A stretch of 64,000 nucleotides of DNA from the NCBI GenBank assembly GCA_958295665.1, contig OY282558.1, forward strand, positions 311,026,092 to 311,090,091. The letters are read 5' to 3'. Of this stretch, positions 58,578 through 64,000 are shown one piece after another. The position numbers and the translations under genes were made by a program. Position 1 is the first letter of the stretch, and every line of letters begins with the position of its first letter. The notes under the pieces are model-generated. The model was given only the letters and a program-made list of their open reading frames with translations, made no database searches and was not told the DNA's origin. This stretch comes from Tipula vernalis (taxonomy: Eukaryota; Arthropoda; Insecta; Diptera; Tipulidae).

Positions 58578-60475
58578 CATTTTCTTGCGGCCAATTGAAT
58601 TTACGTTGCATACATTGTGGAGCGAGAAATTTTGAAGGTGAAATTACACAAGGGAATAGAAATGAATTCTCATTATGTTGTCATAAGGGCAAAGTGCATG
58701 TATCGCCTTATACGCAAAACGATTTTTTTAAAAATCTTTATGATATTTTTAAATCAAATGATGCTGCAGTTAAAAGTAGATCGAAACATTATTTTAATTC
58801 TATTCGACCATATAACTCTTCTTTTGCAATGATTAGTAGTGAGGCAAAGATTGAAACTAAAGCATTGAAACGTATGTTCCATTTTAAAATTCATGGTGTT
58901 TTTTATCACAAAGCTGGTGGTATTGTAACTCCTTTTGGTTCTATACCACATTACGCTCAGTTGTATTTTTACGATGTAGAAACCGCTCCTCAGTACAGAA
59001 TGCGCCATACTTCAAATGCACATTGTGATATTAATTTAATGAGAGAAAGTAATCATCAATTGAATCGTTGTAATCTATTTGTTCAATCTTTTCAAACTAT
59101 GTCCGAATACTGTAATAGAAATGAAGATATTACTAGAGATGTATGCATGTTAATTAGACCAAATAATAATGTTGATGTTCGACGTTACAATGATGCGATT
59201 GCTACTAATATAGCAGTTGTTTTCAATAGTGTGAATGGTGAGCCACCCTTTGAACGTAACATGATTTGCTTTTCGAGATTGAATAATACCGTTCGGAATG
59301 TGTCTGTGTTGGATTCATCTTTAGATCCGTTGGCTTATCCTCTTCTATTTCCAAATGGCGATTTTGGGTGGCACGTAAATATGGTTCATAACAGACTTAC
59401 AACTTCAAATTCAAATATGCCAAGTAACAAAATAACTATGTTACAATATGCATCTTATAGACTTGCAATTCGCGATGATTTTAGTATTTTACATCATGCA
59501 CAAAAGTTATTCTTGCAATGGATTGTTGATATGTATGTTCGCATTGAAGGAAGCAGATTACATTTTATTCGTAATAATCAAACAAATCTTCGAGCTGAAG
59601 TCTATAATAATTTAACAAATTTTTTGAATTTACATACAAATGGTGGTGATAATATTAATACCGTGGGGCGAAGAGTTGTTTTACTATCATCATTTGTTGG
59701 TGCACCGAGAAATATGTATCAGAACTATTTAGACGCTATGTCAATTGTTCAACATTTCGGCAAACCTTCATTATTCATAACTATGACTTGCAATCCACGT
59801 TGGCCGGAGAATATTGAGTCCATTGATAATGCTGAAAGTTCTAATTTTCGTCCAGACATTGTTGTTAGAGTTTTTAAGTTGAAATTAAAAGAATTAATTA
59901 ATTGCGTTATGAATAAGCATATATTTGGTAAAGTTGAAGCTTTGATTTATACCATTGAATTTCAAAAGAAGGGTCTACCTCATGCACATATTCTAGTTAC
60001 GTTAAGTCAAAATGATGAATTACGTGGAGCGAATGATATAGACAAAATAGTAAGTGCAGAAATTTCGAACATAAACACACATCCAAAGCTACATGAATTC
60101 GTTTTAAATCATATGATTCACGGACCGTGTAGTCATTTAAATCCTAATTCTGGGTGTATGAGAGATGGCAAATGTATTAAAAATTTTCCCAAAGATTTTT
60201 CGGAACAAACTGTAGATAATATTAGTGGCTATCCTGTTTACAGAAGAAGAGATAACGGTGTAAGCGTCGAAGTCAGAAGGAATTCAGTTGATAAACGCTA
60301 CGTTGTGCCTTATAATCCATATCTCCTGGCTAAATTTAATTGTCATATCAACGTAGAAATATGTACAACTGTTAAAAGCGTAAAATATATTTACAAGTAT
60401 ATTTACAAGGGATATGATTGCGCTGTTTTAGAGGTTGTGGTTATTAATAATGAAATTATCAAACACATTCAATAA
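58576..60475 (+). pseudogene. Helitron Rep domain, segment 2
   Basis: About 630 open codons. Order: a Cys pair region CIHCGARNFEGE; PLLFPNGDFGWH near residue 260; the Helitron_like_N region from YASYRLAIRDD (about 290) on; ITMTCNPRWPENI; then KKGLPHAHILVTL near 465-477, where H-A-H is the metal-binding HUH motif of the rolling-circle nuclease; a CxxC-rich block HGPCSHLNPNSGCMRDGKC; and KYIYKYIYKGYD near 612, with the Tyr pair that attacks DNA. The frame stops at 60,473; a stretch of about 25 residues normally found before the conserved R-L-x-x-H-L-P is missing, so a small deletion plus frameshift joins it to segment 3. Confidence 0.9.
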
Positions 60476-60476
60476 T

Positions 60477-61736
60477 TAGACTTGATTGCCATTTACCTAA
60501 AAGGCAAAATGTGTACTACAGACACGGAGAAGAAAACGAAGCGGCAGCTAATGTAAGGGAAATCAAATTATTAGCTTTTTTCCATTTGAATTCAGTTGAT
60601 CATCGTGCCAATAATTTATTGTACACTGAAGTACCATTACATTATGTATGGATTGATAATCGGAAGAGATGGCAAGAGCGTAAACGTGGAGGTGAAAAAG
60701 TAATTTCACGATTGTATTTTGTTTCGCCGAAAAATGTGGAACTATTTCATTTGCGCGTATTATTCCTTCATGTGCGTGGCCCTAAAAATTTTGATTATTT
60801 GAGGACTTATGAAGGGGCTTTATATCCGACATTTACTGCTGCATGTCATGCGCGTGGGATTGTTTCAAATGATGATGAGTGGCGCTATTGTTTACTAGAA
60901 GCAGTTCAATTCAAAACACCGAAGCAGCTAAGAAAATTGTTTGGATTCATTTGTGTATTGAATTTTCCTGGGAATGCATTAGCATTATGGGAAGAATTTA
61001 AAAAAGATTTGAGTGAAGATTTTGTCCGAAATCAAACTGAAAATGATTCTTACAATTTTGCATTACTTGAGTTAGAAGAAACAATTATGTCTCATAATAC
61101 ATCATGTCAACAAGTTGGTCTTCTAACACCAATACGTGTGCAAGATTTTAGAACAATGTATGAATTGGATACAGATGAAGCTGCTTTTCTTCTTACTGAA
61201 TTTTACGATGTTATAAATAATGAACAACGTAATGTTATAGACGCAGTTTTGCGTGAAGTGATGCATCATGATACCGGTATGAATGAATTTGTTTTAACAT
61301 CTCATGCTGGTTGTGGAAAAACTTTTGTTCAAATAGCGCTTATACACAAATTACATTCTCTAAATTTAGTTTGTATTTCTATTGCATTTAGTGGAATTGC
61401 TTCAACTTTACTTATTAATGGCAGAACATTACATAATATATTTAAATTACCAATTCCAATTTTAGAGAATTCGGTTTCGAGTGTATCACTTGATAGTAAT
61501 CAAGCAAATTTCATAAAATCCGCTTCATTAATTATTATTGATGAAATATCTATGTGTCCACTTAATGCCTTGAAGGCCATTGATCGATTATTAAATGATC
61601 TAAGCGATGTTCAAAATAGAAACAAACCCTTTGGTGGTAAAACTATTTTATTGTGCGGAGATTTTCGGCAAATTTTCCCTGTCATTCCTCACGGTTCACG
61701 TACTGAATTAATTGAAAATTGTATCGTTTCTTGACA
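60477..61736 (+). pseudogene. Helitron helicase, segment 3
   Basis: The frame resumes with IRLDCHLPKRQNVYYRHGEE and continues to an in-frame TGA at 61,732-61,734. It covers the linker (LYTEVPLHYVWIDNRKRW; RLYFVSPKNVELFHLRVLF) and the first PIF1-type superfamily 1 helicase motifs: HAGCGKTF (Walker A, about 61,303), SIAFSGIASTLL (Ia), IIIDEISM (Walker B, about 61,531) and LCGDFRQIFPVIPHG (III). The A of the usual G-T-G-K-T form is replaced by A-G-C-G-K-T, which still keeps the essential Lys and Thr. Confidence 0.88.
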
Positions 61737-61776
61737 CTTATTCCCACAATTTCGACGGTTTACTCTACAGCAGAAC

Positions 61777-62625
61777 ATGCGAGCTCTGTCGCATGAAATG
61801 GAATTTATTGAATTTCTTAAACTACTTGGAAATGGAGCATTGTCAAATTTTAATGATTTGGGTAGAGATTTGATTGAAATTCCACACGATTTAATTGGTG
61901 AACCGGGCAACATTATTCGAGATGCTTTTGGTGATATTTCATCAAATATTGAAAATAATTATATTTTAAATTCCGTCATATTAGCTCCGAGAAATGAAGT
62001 TTGTTTGTTAATTAATTCGGATATTTTGAATCAAAAACCAGGTCAAGCTAAAGCCTATTATAGCTATGATAGAGTTATTTATGATGATATTAGTCGGGTC
62101 AATGATTTCTCCGTTGAATTTTTAAATTCATTGAATGTGAGTGGTTTGCCACCTCACAAATTGGAATTAAAATTCAATTGTATAGTAATACTAATACGAA
62201 ATTTGAATACAACAAAAGGATTGGTAAATAGCACAAGAATGAGAATCAAACAAATGCATAGAAATTCACTGGACTGCGAGGTTTTGACTGGAGTTACACG
62301 TGGAAAGAAAATTTTAATTCCTTGCATTCGTTTGACGTACTCCGGTACACTTTTGCCATTTGATTTTGAACACACTCAATTTTCGGTCATTCCTGCCTTT
62401 GCTATGACCATTAACAAATCGCAGGGGCAAACATTTCAAAAGGTCGGAATATTATTACGATAACCAGTATTTACAGATGGTCAGTTGTATGTAGCAGCCA
62501 GTCGAGTTCGATCATTTGAAGGATTAAGATTTTATATTTCAAATTCTTCTGAACAGGGTCATTTGTATAATAATGAAAGAGTATTTATTAAAAATATTGT
62601 TTTTAATGAAATCGTTGACCAATAA
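61777..62625 (+). pseudogene. Helitron helicase, segment 4 (C terminus)
   Basis: Same frame as segment 3 beyond the TGA. It has QNMRALSHEMEFIEFLKLLG, the Helitron D-R-x-Y-Y-S-like YYSYDRV region, LPPHKLELKFNCIVILIRNL (motif IV/V area) and FAMTINKSQGQTFQKVGILL (motif V). A TAA at 62,461-62,463 interrupts it; the frame continues with PVFTDGQLYVAASRVRSFEG (motif VI, with the Arg finger S-R-V) to the natural stop at 62,623-62,625. The premature TAA sits where families usually have Gln, consistent with one C-to-T change. So the gene has two nonsense changes and two frame disruptions in all, indicating a young dead copy. Confidence 0.88.
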
Positions 62626-62881
62626 CATTTCAAATGAAACATGAAATATTATAAAATTTCATTGCATGAGAGGATTTTCAAAATGGTTCACAATAGAGTG
62701 ATGGGACGGAATAAATGTTTTTACTTTAGGCGTACTAACTTAAAAAAATCGATGGATCATCGCATTCCAGTTTATATAATTTATATAATGATGTAATGTA
62801 TCATATTGTGTACAATTTAATAAAAAATGTAATAAAAATATTTTAGTAATGGATGGGTTTGTTTTATTCTTAGAATAAGTT

Positions 62882-62911
62882 TGGTCGAATATCGACCACA
62901 GGCAAAACTAG
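62882..62911 (+). other. Helitron 3' terminal hairpin and CTAG end
   Basis: Palindrome TGGTCG/CGACCA around AATAT, nine bases, then CTAG. This hairpin acts as the termination signal for rolling-circle transfer in Helitrons. The next base is T, the expected host base. Confidence 0.85.
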
Positions 62912-63196
62912 TATTAATAATTTGTTGTTTTAATTTATTTTCAATCCACAAATTTTTATTTAACTTTGTTTGATTTTTACAGTTTTTAAAACATTACATT
63001 TATATTTAACGAGAGTCATTACTTTAATCAAATAAATTTCGTAAACACGTCATTTCCGTGATGCGCGTCATCAGATTGAAATTTTGATTTACCCCCATAA
63101 TGAAAATAATGACATAGTCCTACGCCAAAACAAAGTAAAATTAAGCAAATTCAACGTAAAACTTTTGCGAGTCACAAGAAGATTCAAGGTGACTAG
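62912..63196. other. AT-rich host DNA right of the Helitron
   Basis: Nothing recognised. Confidence 0.4.
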
Positions 63197-63285
63197 TATG
63201 TGACGATTTGTGGAGCCAAAGCAAACCCGGAGATGGATTCAGTCATCATCTATCCACATCACGAGGGTTTAAATGCAATTTCTCG
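63197..63285 (+). CDS. Weak candidate exon 4, unidentified
   Basis: An 89-nt segment with balanced composition ends at a fair donor (TTTCTCG/GTAAAT at 63,286). Two frames are open: one reads CDDLWSQSKPGDGFSHHLST, the other YVTICGAKANPEMDSVIIYP. The only nearby acceptor (GACTAG ending at 63,196) lacks a pyrimidine tract, and neither frame joins neatly to the 47.5-kb candidate. It may be a gene fragment or chance. Confidence 0.2.
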
Positions 63286-64000
63286 GTAAATATTTTTCTC
63301 TAATATTTTTCTGTTGTTTATGTTGCTGAATTATCACTCTATTGCGTATAGTATTTCAAACATTTGTGAATTAAAAGGGTCATGTTGATTGGTGTGCATT
63401 TTGATAAAAATGTTCCGTCATCTGTATATTATAAACCTAAACTTTTATTGATAAATCTTCAAATTTTAATTTCAACGAAATTTGCGGTATACTCGAAATT
63501 ATTCATGATAACATTAATTCTAGAATTTGTTATCGAATAGTGTTTTTAACAGGAGGACGAAGGGTTTGAATTGAAAACAACAACCACTTACTAAAAAATA
63601 AAACAATTGATAAAATAACAAAAATTTATTTATAAATCATAATTTAAATAAAATCAAATGTTTTTTGGTATCATAAACCTTAATAATTTGTATTTAAATT
63701 TATAAAATTTGGTCGCAAAATTTTGCTGTATTTTTATTATTATTAACTCGCTCGTGTGCAACAAATAAGCAAAAAATTTTTTTTATGCACAGTTTGAAAA
63801 TTTATCGACCAAAACTAAAACTTAAATGTTTAAAATTTTTTGTTTATTAAAAATATTATTGTGTTAATATGTAAACTGAAATATTTGTTTATATATGAGA
63901 CAAATTTTATAAATTTTGTGGCATTTAGTTTCATAGTCTATGACACCCGGTTATGTGGAAAAAAATTTTAATTTAAATAAATTAAAATTCACGTTCATTA
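63286..64000. other. AT-rich DNA, no gene
   Basis: Homopolymer-rich sequence to the window edge; nothing recognised. Confidence 0.45.

Larger units (their letters stand above)
57913..62911 (+). mobile_element. Helitron with both termini, 4,999 bp
   Basis: The 5' end is TCTATATATTAATAGGCAAA, preceded by A at 57,912. The 3' end is a 6-bp-stem hairpin TGGTCG-AATAT-CGACCA (62,882-62,898), nine bases, then CTAG (62,908-62,911) followed by T. Canonical Helitrons begin with TC, end with a short hairpin plus CTRR, and insert between A and T without target duplication; all these conditions are met. Inside lies one Rep/helicase gene (58,377-62,625), broken into four segments. Helitrons move by rolling-circle replication and often capture host sequence; I see no captured gene here. 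Confidence 0.88.

Overview
The window reads as a strongly AT-rich animal nuclear genome, almost certainly an insect. There are no bacterial operons or ribosome binding sites, the candidate exons have spliceosomal borders, and the transposon fauna is typical of arthropods: Jockey-like and I-like LINEs, Penelope-like elements, BEL/Pao, gypsy, Tc1/mariner, pogo, MULE and Helitron. TACATATGTATGTA-type simple DNA in the quieter stretches recalls higher flies, but that is weak evidence and I do not name a species.

No complete host gene is visible. Three intron-like islands with long T tracts and little transposon debris (about 7.4-9.6, 26.2-28.8 and 46.6-48.4 kb) each hold one very short candidate exon on the + strand (9,383-9,444; 27,973-28,015; from 47,547). 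Their reading phases are compatible in series, so most of the window may be the long introns of one + strand gene. A weaker candidate exon lies at 63,197-63,285.

Left part (0-26 kb): decayed AT-rich DNA, an unidentified small ORF (4,941-5,093), a LINE RNase H relic (6.2-6.4 kb), a nearly full-length but broken Jockey-like LINE on the minus strand (10.1-13.6 kb), a degenerate satellite of about 160-175 bp (14.2-19.8 kb) interrupted by a MITE, a MULE carrying U6-snRNA-like modules and a LINE 3' end with target duplications, then a Tc1 relic (20.9-21.6 kb), a second LINE (21.6-23.3 kb), long hairpins, a U6-like pseudogene, a Penelope GIY-YIG endonuclease relic and an 8-bp minisatellite.

Middle (29-45 kb): a TA microsatellite, a putative 5.9-kb inverted-repeat element (29.6-35.6 kb) holding a broken multi-copy invertebrate ORF and a 3-kb satellite with higher-order structure, a Penelope RT relic (35.7-36.8 kb), a BEL/Pao relic (38.7-39.4 kb), and a 3.5-kb Foldback-like structure (41.2-44.7 kb) whose arms are built of ~186-bp repeats and whose core holds a LINE RT/RNase H relic and a near-perfect hairpin.

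Right part (45-64 kb): LINE and gypsy relics, a broken pogo/Tigger transposase with subterminal repeats, a LINE endonuclease split into opposite-strand halves, a 5'-truncated LINE tail with a perfect 14-bp target duplication, and the best-preserved element: a Helitron (57,913-62,911) with both termini identifiable and a Rep/helicase gene broken by a few lesions.
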